Below are positions 20,296 through 32,365 of a stretch of 64,000 nucleotides of DNA, piece after piece. The DNA is from Citrobacter sp. Awk 4. Its GTDB lineage: Bacteria > Pseudomonadota > Gammaproteobacteria > Enterobacterales > Enterobacteriaceae. The stretch covers positions 423-64,422 of the forward strand of contig NZ_JANEWG010000014.1 in assembly GCF_028069725.1 (NCBI RefSeq), given 5' to 3'. The notes under the pieces are model-generated. The model did not search any database. It worked only from the letters and a program-made list of their open reading frames with translations, and was not told the origin of the DNA. Both the position numbers and the translations under genes were made by a program. Position 1 is the stretch's first letter; each line of letters opens with the position of its first letter.

Positions 20296-22558
20296 CCTGG
20301 ATCTCCTTCGACAGCTCGACAAAGAAGGCGCTGTAACCCGCCACTCGCACCACCAGTCCCGCGAAGTCCTGCGGTCGTTGCTGTGCTTCCCGCAAGGTTT
20401 CTGCATTCACCACGTTAAACTGGATATGTTGCAGTTTGAGCTGGGTAAATGCCCGCAGGAAGTCGGACAGTTTGCGTAATCCGGCCTCACCTTCCAGTGT
20501 TGCCGGTGTAAATTTCACGTTCAACAGCGTCCCGTTCGACAGCAGAGTATTATCCAACTTACTGACCGATTTCAGCACCGCCGTTGGCCCCTGCATATCC
20601 TGGCCAAGCATCGGTGACAGCCCGCCATCCGCCAGTTGTTCTCCGGCAAAGCGTCCGTCTGGCGTTGCGCCGACCACAGATCCCAGCGGTACGTGAGCCG
20701 AAACAGTGTACGATCCCGGCGTAAATTGCCCCCCACGCGGGTTTTGGTACTTTTCAACCTCTTTACAGTAATGACGCAGCAGTTCAGCGCTGATGTTATC
20801 CACATCATCAACATCGTTGCCGTATTTTTCGAAGCGGTTAATCAGTCTGGCGCGCACCTTTTCGCCTTCCGGCGTCGCGAAATTGCCTTTCAACACCGAC
20901 AACAGTGCATCGAAACTTAAGCGTTGTTGTTCAAAGACCAGTCCATTGAGCGCATGCAGGGAGTCGCTCAGATTGGCGATACCAATCCCCTGTACGCCGG
21001 AGAAATTATAGCGTGCGCCCCCATCGGTAATATCACGTCCCTTCTCAAGACAGTCGCTGATAAACGAAGAGAGCAATGGCACCGGCGCCCAGTCGCGATG
21101 GCCGATATCGCAAATATTGCTGCCTTCCACCATCAATGTGATGTAGTGGCTGATTTTGGCACGAATGTGCGCCAGCAGACCTTCATACGTCAGCGCATTA
21201 TTGCCTTCGTTCTCATACAGACTGATTTCCATCACTTTCAGCAGGTTGAACATCGCAATGTCGTGCAGACCATACGTTCTGCCGGGGATCGACAGTTCCA
21301 CACACCCCACCACGGCATAATCACGTGCATCTTCCAGAGAGACGCCACGATTCAGAAAAGCAGGAACCACCACCTCGTCATTAAAGATTTGCGGAATGCC
21401 GGTGCCAAGACGAATCGTCTCCGCAGTTTTCATCAAAAATGGGGTATCGATCAGCGCGTTAGTCCGTACACCGAGGTTGGGTTGCGGTAGTTGTACGCTC
21501 TGATACGCATCAAGACAGAGGAAAGAGAGCATGTTGACGGCGCTGCGCCCGTTCTCCGTTAGCCCGCCGAGCAGCGCAGTGTATCCTGTCGGGAATCCGG
21601 CGAAATAGCGTGCGCTGCTGGTAGAGCGCAACAGCACAATGTCATTGCATTTTACCCACAGCGATTCGAGAAGCTCTTTTAAGAACGCCGGGGACTCACC
21701 CAGGGTTAGCGACGCCTGGTAAAACGGCAGCATATACTGGTCAAAACGCCCCAGAGAAAGTGAGCTGGCGTTCGACTCATACTGCAAAATGATGTTCATA
21801 TACCAGAACAGCTGGCACGCCTGCCAGAAGGTTTGCGGCTTATGCCAGGCGTTGTGGCGAGAGTTGTCGGCAATCATCAACAGTTCCTCGCGACGATGCG
21901 CATCCGGGCACTGTTTCGCCATCTCTTCCGCCAGTACCGCATAACGCAGAATATGCTGTTGAGACGCCTCAAGCAGCAACAGCGCCGCCTGGTAGAAAGG
22001 GTTCTCCGGCTGTTGCTGACAATGTTGCTGCATCTGCGCCACCAGCGCCCCCAGACCATTCTCCAGCAGGCGTGGATAATCAATAATGATATGTCCTTGC
22101 CCTTTATCCGTTTGATTGACGCTAAAAATCTGCGTACTCACGGCAGCTTTCACTTCATCGGTCATCTGCGCGTTGATGAAGTCCTTCATTGACCTTTTTT
22201 CCCAGTACGGGAATAGCACGTCGCGGTATAGGCGCTTATCCTCTTCGCTGATATCGAACCGATCCTGTGGGCGCGTCGGGAACCTTTCCAGCTCGTTAAG
22301 CAGCCAGTAGGGATCCATTTCCGGCGACATAATGCCCGCACGCGGCTTCACGGTACGGTTTCCGGCAATCAGCTCCTCATCACGAATCGAAATTTCAACA
22401 TGTTCAAGGATATACGCGGTGGCTTGCGCCCGGCGCAGGATGACATGCTGCCCCTCTGTTTGCTGATGGCTACGGGTATATAGCTGCGCACGCTCGAGCG
22501 AAATTTCACGATTCTGCTGAAACAAAGCCGCTTTCAGGCGCTGGATACGATTCGTCAT
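20261..22558 (-). CDS. pflD: Glycyl-radical enzyme PflD (formate C-acetyltransferase-like)
   Basis: Anaerobic glycyl-radical enzyme whose substrate has not been established. The start at 22558 (MTNRIQRLK) gives 765 residues, identical to E. coli. The thiyl-radical cysteine is in VVGCVELS (about residue 407) and the radical glycine in VRVAGYSAFF (about residue 740). A single active-site Cys, instead of the Cys-Cys pair of true pyruvate formate-lyase, points to the dehydratase-like branch. It is followed by its activase pflC with a 35-bp overlap. Confidence 0.95.
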   Translation of the reverse strand: MTNRIQRLKAALFQQNREISLERAQLYTRSHQQTEGQHVILRRAQATAYILEHVEISIRDEELIAGNRTVKPRAGIMSPEMDPYWLLNELERFPTRPQDRFDISEEDKRLYRDVLFPYWEKRSMKDFINAQMTDEVKAAVSTQIFSVNQTDKGQGHIIIDYPRLLENGLGALVAQMQQHCQQQPENPFYQAALLLLEASQQHILRYAVLAEEMAKQCPDAHRREELLMIADNSRHNAWHKPQTFWQACQLFWYMNIILQYESNASSLSLGRFDQYMLPFYQASLTLGESPAFLKELLESLWVKCNDIVLLRSTSSARYFAGFPTGYTALLGGLTENGRSAVNMLSFLCLDAYQSVQLPQPNLGVRTNALIDTPFLMKTAETIRLGTGIPQIFNDEVVVPAFLNRGVSLEDARDYAVVGCVELSIPGRTYGLHDIAMFNLLKVMEISLYENEGNNALTYEGLLAHIRAKISHYITLMVEGSNICDIGHRDWAPVPLLSSFISDCLEKGRDITDGGARYNFSGVQGIGIANLSDSLHALNGLVFEQQRLSFDALLSVLKGNFATPEGEKVRARLINRFEKYGNDVDDVDNISAELLRHYCKEVEKYQNPRGGQFTPGSYTVSAHVPLGSVVGATPDGRFAGEQLADGGLSPMLGQDMQGPTAVLKSVSKLDNTLLSNGTLLNVKFTPATLEGEAGLRKLSDFLRAFTQLKLQHIQFNVVNAETLREAQQRPQDFAGLVVRVAGYSAFFVELSKEIQDDIIRRTAHQL

Positions 22559-22582
22559 GAGGAACTCCTGTGGAAGAGCAAA

Positions 22583-22600
22583 CCCGCCCTTACGGGCGGG
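22583..22600 (-). terminator. Intercistronic GC hairpin between frwB and pflD
   Basis: A perfect 7-bp stem CCCGCCC/GGGCGGG with a 4-nt loop lies between frwB and pflD. Without a strong T-run it is more likely an attenuating or mRNA-stabilising hairpin that sets different expression of the PTS genes and pflDC. Confidence 0.55.
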
Positions 22601-22607
22601 AAAGGGA

Positions 22608-22928
22608 CTATGCGGTCTGCGACAAATGCGCATCAATCTTGTTCATGATGGCTTCCGCACGTTTAACCGCATCGCTGATGTTGACGCGCACAATGGTTTT
22701 ACCTGCAAAGCGCTCTTCAAACTTGATGCCGATATCTTTGGTCAGGATCACCATGTCGGCGTCAGCCACATCGGCGGCAGTCAGTTCGTTTTCCAGTCCA
22801 ATCGAACCTTGCGTCTCAACCTTCACATCCCAGCCCTTCGCTTTCGCTGCGCTCTCCAGGGCTTCCGCCGCCATGTAGGTGTGCGCCACACCAGAAGGAC
22901 ATGCCGTTACTGCGATAATTTTTGTCAT
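22608..22928 (-). CDS. frwB: PTS fructose-like EIIB component FrwB
   Basis: Cytoplasmic EIIB domain protein of 106 residues, matching E. coli FrwB. The phosphocysteine motif TACPSGVAHTYMAAE is at about residues 8-22. It is paralogous to FrwD in the same operon, giving two EIIB domains for one EIIC (FrwC). It starts 14 bp downstream of the frwC stop. The phosphoryl donor is probably the EIIA domain of PtsA, encoded divergently. Confidence 0.95.
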   Translation of the reverse strand: MTKIIAVTACPSGVAHTYMAAEALESAAKAKGWDVKVETQGSIGLENELTAADVADADMVILTKDIGIKFEERFAGKTIVRVNISDAVKRAEAIMNKIDAHLSQTA

Positions 22929-22942
22929 GGCTTATTCCTCAC

Positions 22943-24022
22943 TTAATTTATTTCGAAATCTAAATCCAGGTCGTCTTCTTTCTCGTCAACCTGAGACACA
23001 TTTTTACGTGCCAGACTTTTCAGCACATTAACGCAGACCGCCGTCACCACGCCCCCAACAGCCACTGCCGCGATGTAACCGAGTTTGCCTTCAACGACGG
23101 GCAGCACAATCAGCCCACCCCAACCGGCATAACACTGAGCGCCAAACAGTGCCGCAGTGACAGCCCCACACGCCGAGCCCAGCATAATGGACGGGATCAC
23201 ACGCAGCGGGTCTGCCGCGGCAAACGGAATGGCCCCTTCTGTCACCCCAACGCAGCCCATCACCAGCGCGGCTTTACCCGCTTCACGTTCTTCAGAAGAG
23301 AAGTTTTTACGGCCAATCAGCGTCGCCAGACCTAAACCCAGCGGCGGTACGCAGATACCGACTGCGGCAATCGCCACCACGGTGTATACCCCTTGCGCAA
23401 CGCAGATCAGCATGAAGGCATAAGCGACTTTGTTAATGGGTCCGCCCATATCGAAGGCCAGCATTAATCCCATGATGACCGCGAGTAAAATGATGCTTCC
23501 CTGTTGCATGCCCTGCAGCCACTGCGTCAGGCCGCCAGTCAGAGCACCGACGGGTTCGCCCAGCCCCCACATCATGATGCCCGCAGTAATAAACGTACCG
23601 ACGATGGGAATAACAAAGATGGGCATCACCGAGCGCAGTACTTTATGCACGGGGATTTTCTTCAGATAGTGGACGACGATACCGCCAATAATCCCGGCAA
23701 TCAGCGCGCCAAAGAATCCGGCGCCGAAGCTGTTGCCGACCCAGGCACCGATGGCGCACGGCGCCAGCGCGGCACGTTCAGCGATGGAGTAACCGATATA
23801 AGCAGCAAGAAAAGGCACCATCAGGGTTAAACCCGCTACACCGATATCGAACAGTTTTTTCAGATTCGGATCGGTTGCAACATCGGGTACGGCCCCCTTG
23901 CCATACAGCATGACGGAAACGGCCAGTAAAATACCGCCCGCCACCACGAAGGGGATCATGTGCGAGACGCCAGTCATCAAATGCTGGCGGGTATTTTTCA
24001 GGATCTGCACCAACTCTTTCAT
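22943..24022 (-). CDS. frwC: PTS fructose-like permease EIIC component FrwC
   Basis: Integral inner-membrane sugar channel of the frw PTS. The start at 24022 (MKELVQILKN) gives 359 residues as in E. coli; the upstream extension in frame lies in the promoter region. There are about nine hydrophobic segments, and the fructose EIIC motif GVTEGAIPFAAADP lies near residues 265-280. The C-terminal tail is strongly acidic (DEKEDDLDLDFEIN). It is the first gene of the minus-strand operon, divergent from ptsA. Confidence 0.95.
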   Translation of the reverse strand: MKELVQILKNTRQHLMTGVSHMIPFVVAGGILLAVSVMLYGKGAVPDVATDPNLKKLFDIGVAGLTLMVPFLAAYIGYSIAERAALAPCAIGAWVGNSFGAGFFGALIAGIIGGIVVHYLKKIPVHKVLRSVMPIFVIPIVGTFITAGIMMWGLGEPVGALTGGLTQWLQGMQQGSIILLAVIMGLMLAFDMGGPINKVAYAFMLICVAQGVYTVVAIAAVGICVPPLGLGLATLIGRKNFSSEEREAGKAALVMGCVGVTEGAIPFAAADPLRVIPSIMLGSACGAVTAALFGAQCYAGWGGLIVLPVVEGKLGYIAAVAVGGVVTAVCVNVLKSLARKNVSQVDEKEDDLDLDFEIN

Positions 24023-24329
24023 AAGTCGCTCCCGGGCTACAAAAGCCCATGTCCATAATGTTGTTGTGGCAAACAATAGGCAATCCAACGGAGAGCAGAC
24101 AGTGGATAAAAAGGCCATTTACTGGATTTTTGTAATGTCAGTACAAAAATGAGATCCGCTTCATAACTTGCATAATCTAAAAAAATAGCCGTCCAATGGT
24201 GACTTGTGAAGCACATCGCACTTTTCTGCTTACATTACATTTGTCCAGTTTTTGGCAGATTTGTCACATGGCGGGACGCAGCGCAGCCCTTTTATCCTGT
24301 CAGCAGAAAACCGTTATGGGAGAGAGGCT
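24023..24329. promoter_or_regulatory. frwC-ptsA divergent intergenic region with a CRP-like site
   Basis: About 307 bp separate the two divergent operons. TGTGA (24205-24209) and TCGCA (24216-24220), spaced by 6 bp, match the CRP consensus TGTGA-N6-TCACA with one mismatch, suggesting catabolite control. The remaining sequence is A/T-rich and would hold both promoters. An open frame through it (from 24252) merely extends ptsA upstream. Confidence 0.5.
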
Positions 24330-26831
24330 ATGGCCCTGATTGTGGAATTTACCTGTGAGCTACCCAATGGCGTACATGCACGCCCGGCCAGCCACGTTGA
24401 AACGCTGTGCAATACCTTTACCTCGCAGATTGAATGGCACAATTTACGCACCGATCGTAAAGGCAATGCCAAAAGTGCGCTGGCGCTGATCGGTACCGAC
24501 ACACTGGCGGGCGATCGCTGCCAAATCCTGATCGCCGGCACGGATGAACACACCGCACATCAAACGCTGAGCCAGTGGCTGCGTGATGAATTTCCGCACT
24601 GCGACGCGCCGCTGACAGAAGTGAAAAACAGCGAAATGGAGCCGCTTCCGGCCTCGCTCACCAGACTCAATCCGCGGCTTTTTCTCGCACGCGCCGTCTG
24701 CAGCGGCAGTGCGGGGGGCGTGCTGACGCGCCTCTCCTCGTTGGATCTCAACGCGCTCGACAATCTTCCCGCCGCTAACGATACGGAAACCGAACAGTCC
24801 GCACTGGATAACGGTTTGACGCTGCTGATAAAGAATATTGAGTTCCGCTTACTCGACAGCGACGGCGCCACCAGCGCCATCCTGGAAGCCCACCGCTCGC
24901 TGGCAGACGATACCTCTTTGCGCCAGCATTTACTGGCAGGGGTTTCTCGTGGATTAAGCTGCGCAGAAGCGATAGTTGAAAGCGCCCGCCATTTTTGCGA
25001 CGAATTTGCCCGCTCCAGCAGCAGCTATTTACAGGAACGCGCGCTGGACGTACGCGACGTCTGCTTCCAGTTGCTGCAACAAATTTATGGCGAACAGCGT
25101 TTCCCAGCGCCCGGTAAGCTCACGCAGCCGACCATCTGCATGGCCGATGAGCTTACGCCAAGCCAGTTCCTTGAACTGGACAAAACATTCCTCAAGGGTC
25201 TGCTGTTAAAAAGCGGCGGCACCACATCGCACACGGTCATTCTGGCCCGTTCATTCAATATCCCCACGCTGGTTGGCGTAGGCATTGAAACCTTAACACC
25301 CTGGCTCCAGCAAACCGTTTATATTGATGGTAATGCTGGCGCGGTGGCGGTCGCGCCAGATGAAGCCGTGGCCCGTTATTACCAGCAAGAAGCCCGCGTG
25401 CAAGCAGCCCTGTACGAACAGCAACGCGTCTGGCTCACCCAGCAAGCCCGCACCGCCGACGGTATCCGTATGGAAGTGGCGGCCAACATTGCCCATTCTG
25501 TAGAAGCACACGCCGCCTTTAACAACGGCGCAGAAGCGGTCGGCCTGTTTCGTACCGAAATGCTGTATATGGACAGAGCCAGCGCCCCCGGCGAAAACGA
25601 GCTGTACAACATTTTTTGCCAGGCGCTGGAGTCCGCAAATGACCGCAGCATCATTGTGCGCACGATGGATATCGGCGGCGATAAACCCGTTGATTATCTG
25701 AATATTCCGGCCGAAGCCAACCCTTTCCTCGGCTATCGCGCGGTACGCATTTATGAAGAGTATGTGGCGCTATTCACTACGCAATTACGGGCGATCCTGC
25801 GCGCATCAGCACACGGTAGCCTGAAAATTATGATCCCGATGATCTCCTCAATGGAAGAGATCCTGTGGGTCAAAGAGAAGCTGGCGGAAGCCAAACAGCA
25901 GCTACGCAATGAACACACGCCTTTTGACGAGAAGATCCAGTTTGGCATTATGCTGGAGGTGCCATCTGTGATGTTCATAATCGATCAATGCTGTGAAGAG
26001 ATTGATTTCTTTAGCATTGGCAGTAATGACCTGACGCAATATCTGCTGGCCGTCGACCGGGACAACGCCAAAGTCACCCGCCACTACAACAGCCTCAACC
26101 CGGCGTTCCTGCGCGCGCTGGATTATGCAGTACAAGCTGTACATCGCCAGGGCAAATGGATTGGTTTGTGCGGAGAGTTAGGGGCAAAAGGTTCGATACT
26201 GCCATTACTGGTTGGCCTGGGTCTGGACGAAATTAGCATGAGCGCGCCCGCCATTCCCGCCGCCAAAGCGCGACTGTCGCAACTCGACAGCCGTGCCTGC
26301 CGCCAGCTACTGAATCAGGCGATGGCCTGTCGAACCTCACTGGAAGTCGAACACCTGCTGGCGCAGTTCCGCATGACGCAGCAGGATGCTCCGCTGGTCA
26401 GCGCGCAATGCATCACACTCGACAGCGACTGGCGCAGCAAAGAAGAGGTGCTCAAAGGGATGACCGACAATCTGCTGCTGGCAAGCCGCTGTCGCTACCC
26501 GCGTAAACTCGAAGCCGATCTGTGGGCGCGTGAAGCCGTATTTTCTACCGGACTGGGCTTCAACTTCGCCATTCCGCATAGCAAATCGGAACATATCGAG
26601 CAGTCGACGATAAGCGTTGCACGCCTGAAGGAGCCTGTTCGCTGGGGCGATGAAGAGGCGCAATTCATTATCATGCTGACACTCAACAAACACGCCGCTG
26701 GCGACCAGCATATGCGCATCTTCTCGCGCCTGGCGCGCCGCATCATGCACGAAGAATTCCGTCATGCGCTGGTTAACGCGGCCTCTGTCGATGCGATTGC
26801 CAGCCTGCTGCAACACGAACTGGAACTGTAA
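24330..26831 (+). CDS. ptsA: Multiphosphoryl transfer protein PtsA (FrwA; HPr-EI-EIIA fusion)
   Basis: Fusion of PTS carriers: an HPr domain (about residues 1-90; [10 protein letters not shown] with the active His near 17), an enzyme I domain (about 120-680; [14 protein letters not shown] with the phospho-His, then [11 protein letters not shown] and the C-terminal [12 protein letters not shown]) and a fructose-type EIIA domain (about 690-833; [10 protein letters not shown]). Starting at 24330 it has 833 residues, the E. coli length. It could carry phosphate from PEP to FrwB/FrwD without the general PTS proteins. fsaB follows after 10 bp. Confidence 0.96.
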   Translation: MALIVEFTCELPNGVHARPASHVETLCNTFTSQIEWHNLRTDRKGNAKSALALIGTDTLAGDRCQILIAGTDEHTAHQTLSQWLRDEFPHCDAPLTEVKNSEMEPLPASLTRLNPRLFLARAVCSGSAGGVLTRLSSLDLNALDNLPAANDTETEQSALDNGLTLLIKNIEFRLLDSDGATSAILEAHRSLADDTSLRQHLLAGVSRGLSCAEAIVESARHFCDEFARSSSSYLQERALDVRDVCFQLLQQIYGEQRFPAPGKLTQPTICMADELTPSQFLELDKTFLKGLLLKSGGTTSHTVILARSFNIPTLVGVGIETLTPWLQQTVYIDGNAGAVAVAPDEAVARYYQQEARVQAALYEQQRVWLTQQARTADGIRMEVAANIAHSVEAHAAFNNGAEAVGLFRTEMLYMDRASAPGENELYNIFCQALESANDRSIIVRTMDIGGDKPVDYLNIPAEANPFLGYRAVRIYEEYVALFTTQLRAILRASAHGSLKIMIPMISSMEEILWVKEKLAEAKQQLRNEHTPFDEKIQFGIMLEVPSVMFIIDQCCEEIDFFSIGSNDLTQYLLAVDRDNAKVTRHYNSLNPAFLRALDYAVQAVHRQGKWIGLCGELGAKGSILPLLVGLGLDEISMSAPAIPAAKARLSQLDSRACRQLLNQAMACRTSLEVEHLLAQFRMTQQDAPLVSAQCITLDSDWRSKEEVLKGMTDNLLLASRCRYPRKLEADLWAREAVFSTGLGFNFAIPHSKSEHIEQSTISVARLKEPVRWGDEEAQFIIMLTLNKHAAGDQHMRIFSRLARRIMHEEFRHALVNAASVDAIASLLQHELEL

Positions 26832-26841
26832 AGGAAAAATT

Positions 26842-27504
26842 ATGGAACTGTATCTGGATACCGCCAACGTGGCGGAAGTTAAACGTCTGGCGCGTCTCTT
26901 TCCTATCGCTGGGGTGACGACGAACCCCAGTATCGTGGCAGCCAGCAAAACATCCATCTGGGATGTGCTGCCCCAACTGCAAAAAGCCATAGGTGAAGAA
27001 GGGACTCTGTTTGCTCAGACAATGAGCCGCGACGCGCAAGGCATGGTGAAAGAGGCCAAACAGCTGAGCGATGCGGTTCCGGGGATCGTGGTGAAAATCC
27101 CGGTCACTTCCGAAGGGTTAGCCGCCATAAAACAGCTCAAAAAAGAAGGCATTACAACGCTGGGTACCGCAGTGTACAGCGCAGCGCAAGGGCTACTTGC
27201 CGCGCTGGCTGGCGCGAAATATATCGCCCCTTATGTGAACCGCATTGATGCCCAGGGCGGTGACGGCATTCGTACGGTACAGGAACTGCAAACCTTACTG
27301 GAACTTCACGCGCCAGAAAGCATGGTGCTCGCCGCCAGCTTCAAAACCCCGCGCCAGGCGCTGGATTGCCTGTTGGCAGGATGTGAAGCAATCACCCTGC
27401 CTTTAGATGTAGCGCAACAAATGCTGAATACCCCTGCGGTAGAGTCGGCTATAGAGAAGTTTGAGCAGGACTGGAAAAACGCATTTGGAAGCATTCATTT
27501 TTAG
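26842..27504 (+). CDS. fsaB: Fructose-6-phosphate aldolase FsaB (TalC)
   Basis: Class I aldolase of the transaldolase family that cleaves fructose 6-phosphate to dihydroxyacetone and glyceraldehyde 3-phosphate. The start [10 protein letters not shown] at 26842, with AAGGAAAAATT upstream, gives 220 residues as in E. coli; the longer frame would run back into ptsA. The Schiff-base lysine is in IVVKIPVT (about residue 85). GVTTNPSI (about 25-32) is the phosphate-region signature. With gldA it makes and removes dihydroxyacetone. Confidence 0.96.
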   Translation: MELYLDTANVAEVKRLARLFPIAGVTTNPSIVAASKTSIWDVLPQLQKAIGEEGTLFAQTMSRDAQGMVKEAKQLSDAVPGIVVKIPVTSEGLAAIKQLKKEGITTLGTAVYSAAQGLLAALAGAKYIAPYVNRIDAQGGDGIRTVQELQTLLELHAPESMVLAASFKTPRQALDCLLAGCEAITLPLDVAQQMLNTPAVESAIEKFEQDWKNAFGSIHF

Positions 27505-27507
27505 GCT

Positions 27508-27705
27508 AAATAATTCACGCGGCAGAAAGGCGGCGACGCAGCGAATCCCCAGGAGCTTACATCAGTAAGTGACTGGGGTGAGCGACAAATCTGTCAGGAA
27601 CAGATTTGAACGTCGCGGAGCGGCGGCCCATAAGGGCGAGTCTCATGGATGAGACGAGTAACTAAAAAGCCAACGCATCTGCAGCCTGAATTATGACGGA
27701 TAAAA
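27508..27705 (+). repeat. ERIC element with internal insertion, upstream of gldA
   Basis: The core GAATCCCCAGGAGCTTACAT and AGTAAGTGACTGGGGTGAGC is the ERIC/IRU consensus, and the far end CCAACGCATCTGCAGC...ATGACGGA is the other arm. About 82 bp (27586-27667) interrupt the element after GTGAGCGA. The insert contains its own palindromes AAATCTGT...ACAGATTT and GTCTCAT...ATGAGAC. The element fills the fsaB-gldA gap and ends about 15 bp before the gldA start. Confidence 0.9.
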
Positions 27706-27719
27706 GAGGGAAATAGAGT

Positions 27720-28823
27720 ATGGACCGCATTATTCAATCACCTGGTAAATACATACAGGGTGCTGATGTCATCACCCGTCTTGGCGACTACCTCAAACCG
27801 ATGGCAGAACGCTGGCTGGTGGTCGGCGACAAATTTGTCTTAGGTTTTGCCCAGACGGCCCTGGAAAAAAGCTTTAAAGATGCCGAACTGGTACTGGAAA
27901 TTGCACCGTTTGGCGGTGAATGTTCGCAAAATGAAATTGATCGCCTGCGTGGCGTGGCTGAAAAAGCGCAGTGCGGCGCGGTGCTGGGTATCGGCGGCGG
28001 TAAAACGCTGGATACCGCAAAAGCCTTGGCTCACTTTATGGGAATTCCGGTGGCCATTGCACCGACCATTGCTTCGACCGACGCGCCGTGCAGCGCGCTC
28101 TCCGTTATCTACACAGACGAGGGTGAGTTCGACCGCTACCTGATGCTGCCACACAACCCGCAGATGGTCATTGTTGATACCAAAATCGTTGCCGGCGCGC
28201 CTGCGCGTCTGTTAGCGGCAGGGATCGGCGATGCGCTGGCGACCTGGTTTGAAGCCCGTGCCTGTTCACGTAGCGGCGCGACAACTATGGCGGGCGGTAA
28301 ATGTACGCAGGCGGCGCTGGCGCTGGCCGAACTGTGCTACAACACGCTGATCGAGGAAGGTGAAAAAGCCATGCTGGCCGCTGAGCAGCATGTCGTGACA
28401 CCAGCACTGGAACGCGTCATCGAAGCCAACACCTATCTGAGCGGCGTGGGCTTTGAAAGCGGCGGTCTGGCGGCAGCGCATGCCATTCACAACGGTCTGA
28501 CGGCCATTCCGGACGCGCATCACTTCTATCACGGTGAAAAAGTCGCTTTCGGGACGCTGACGCAACTGGTACTGGAAAATGCGCCGGTCGAAGAGATCGA
28601 AACCGTTGCCGCGTTGTGCCATTCCGTCGGTTTGCCGATTACCCTGGCGCAGCTGGATATTAAACAAGATATTCCGGCAAAAATGCGTACGGTGGCGCAA
28701 GCATCTTGCGCAGAAGGCGAAACAATTCACAATATGCCTGGCGGCGCGACGCCGGATGAGGTCTATGCCGCCTTGTTGGTTGCCGACCAGTATGGTCAGC
28801 GTTTCCTGCAAGAATGGGAATAA
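27720..28823 (+). CDS. gldA: Glycerol dehydrogenase GldA
   Basis: Zn-dependent NAD+ oxidoreductase interconverting glycerol and dihydroxyacetone; it also reduces methylglyoxal and hydroxyacetone. It is 367 residues, the E. coli length. The NAD-binding glycine segment [13 protein letters not shown] is at about residues 93-105. Zn ligands are the Asp of [12 protein letters not shown] (about 171) and the histidines of AAHAIHNGL (about 254) and HFYHGEKV (about 271). The ribosome binding site AAGAGGGA directly follows an ERIC element, and a large hairpin follows the stop. Confidence 0.97.
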   Translation: MDRIIQSPGKYIQGADVITRLGDYLKPMAERWLVVGDKFVLGFAQTALEKSFKDAELVLEIAPFGGECSQNEIDRLRGVAEKAQCGAVLGIGGGKTLDTAKALAHFMGIPVAIAPTIASTDAPCSALSVIYTDEGEFDRYLMLPHNPQMVIVDTKIVAGAPARLLAAGIGDALATWFEARACSRSGATTMAGGKCTQAALALAELCYNTLIEEGEKAMLAAEQHVVTPALERVIEANTYLSGVGFESGGLAAAHAIHNGLTAIPDAHHFYHGEKVAFGTLTQLVLENAPVEEIETVAALCHSVGLPITLAQLDIKQDIPAKMRTVAQASCAEGETIHNMPGGATPDEVYAALLVADQYGQRFLQEWE

Positions 28824-28838
28824 AACCCGACTGAGACT

Positions 28839-28985
28839 CCCGGCGTTTTCCTAACACCGTTAGCGTAAGACTGAGATATCCGGGGCGACCACCGGGTTGG
28901 CGTCCCTCCGGGAACCCAATCCCGGTGTTTCCCCTCATTCATTGGCTTAAGTGAACGGTGTCAGGCAATGTCCGGGCGTTTTTTT
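28839..28985 (+). ncRNA. Nested long hairpin with T-run downstream of gldA (candidate structured RNA or terminator)
   Basis: Consecutive pairings nest inside one another: CCCGG 28839-28843 with CCGGG 28972-28976; CCT 28850-28852 with AGG 28963-28965; ACACCGTT 28854-28861 with AACGGTGT 28954-28961; TAAG 28866-28869 with CTTA 28946-28949; GGGG 28882-28885 with CCCC 28931-28934; CACCGGGTTGG 28890-28900 with CCAA and CCCGGTG 28916-28927. Seven Ts follow at 28979-28985. I do not recognise the family. Confidence 0.55.
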
Positions 28986-29024
28986 ATGCTATTTTCGCTG
29001 CTGATTATCGGCGAGAGATTGCCT

Positions 29025-29939
29025 TTACGACGCTGACGTCACCTTTTGCACCTGCGCCTCACGCTTTTTATAGCTGACGATCGCCAGCGCCAGGACGATC
29101 AGCACAATGCCGCCGCCTTCAACGACGCCGGGATTTTCACCAAGCAGCCACCAGGAAAACAAAACGCCGCACACCGGAACCGCAAGGGTACTTAAACTGG
29201 CAATACTGGCGGGCAGATTCCTCAGAACAAACAACCATAAACTCCAGGCCAGTGCCGTCGCCAGAATAGCGCTATAGCCCAGCGCCCAGAATACGATGGG
29301 CTGCCAGTCAACTTCAGGCTGCGGAACCCACCATGCAACCAGACTCATGATCAGCGCCGCATACAACATCTGCCATGCGGTCAACGCGAGTAAATCGATG
29401 CGAGGATGGCGGGCATACATCCGCTTGGCGACAATGGCGCTCGCTCCCCAGCTTACCCCGGAGAGGATCGCCAGCAACGCGCTTTTCAGCGAGGAATAAT
29501 CCAGTTGCCACGGCTGCATCACTAGCAGTAAACCGATTGCCGCAATCATAATCGCCGCATATTGCAAACGCCGTAGCCGTTCGCCCAGAAACAGCGCCGC
29601 CAGAATCACCACCCAAAACGGCATGGTATACGTCAGAATCGCCACCTTTCCCGCACCGCCGCTCATCAGCGCCCACTGCGCCAGCCCTATCATGCCGCAG
29701 GTCTGTAATAGCGCAATCGCCAGCGTGTATTTGAACGGCGTCGGACGCATCCCGCGGCCGCGCAACAGCAGTACGATAAATAAGATTAAGGCTCCAAAGA
29801 TACAGCGCAGTGAAGTGAAGTCGAACGCGCCAATATAGCTCGTGACTTGCTTCATAAAGATCCAGCTATAGCTCCAGATAAGGGTGAGGACGATAAGACC
29901 ACTGATTGCCAGTGAGTGACTCTTTCCTGAGGCTGACAT
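29025..29939 (-). CDS. yijE: EamA/DMT-family exporter YijE
   Basis: Ten-helix drug/metabolite transporter; E. coli YijE has been linked to cystine export. The start at 29939 ([14 protein letters not shown]) gives 304 residues (301 in E. coli). Two EamA repeats of five membrane segments each are visible, about residues 9-140 and 155-285, with conserved [10 protein letters not shown] in helix 1 and [11 protein letters not shown] near the end. It lies downstream of katG on the same strand. The usual E. coli neighbour yijF is missing between it and gldA. Confidence 0.92.
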   Translation of the reverse strand: MSASGKSHSLAISGLIVLTLIWSYSWIFMKQVTSYIGAFDFTSLRCIFGALILFIVLLLRGRGMRPTPFKYTLAIALLQTCGMIGLAQWALMSGGAGKVAILTYTMPFWVVILAALFLGERLRRLQYAAIMIAAIGLLLVMQPWQLDYSSLKSALLAILSGVSWGASAIVAKRMYARHPRIDLLALTAWQMLYAALIMSLVAWWVPQPEVDWQPIVFWALGYSAILATALAWSLWLFVLRNLPASIASLSTLAVPVCGVLFSWWLLGENPGVVEGGGIVLIVLALAIVSYKKREAQVQKVTSAS

Positions 29940-30051
29940 GATAAATCCAGTAAATTGGCATTCCCGGCAAATACTATACGCTGAGAAATACACTTCAGCG
30001 ACGACAATGACGCCGCCGCTGGAGTGTTATCCGCTTACATCAACATCAGGA

Positions 30052-32232
<2,181 letters not shown>

Positions 32233-32261
32233 CTATATGCTCCCTTTACAGTGTTCTAACT

Positions 32262-32330
32262 ACGATATACACCACCAGAGATAAGATATAGTCGAAATAA
32301 TCCACAGATTCGATAGCTGATACCTTTTAT
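32262..32330 (-). promoter_or_regulatory. katG promoter region with OxyR-like half sites
   Basis: On the minus strand CTAT half-sites occur in GGTATCAGCTATCG and GATTATTTCGACTAT upstream of katG, reminiscent of the OxyR motif ATAG-N7-CTAT. Spacing is not exact, so this is a tentative operator. Confidence 0.4.
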
Positions 32331-32365
32331 ATTTTTAGTTACACAGATGTAGATCAATGTGATCG

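Noticed and set aside
29991-30029. Hairpin ACACTTCAGCG/CGCTGGAGTGT downstream of katG
   Set aside because: A 10-of-11 bp stem without a T-run; possibly a processing stem but too weak to call as a terminator.
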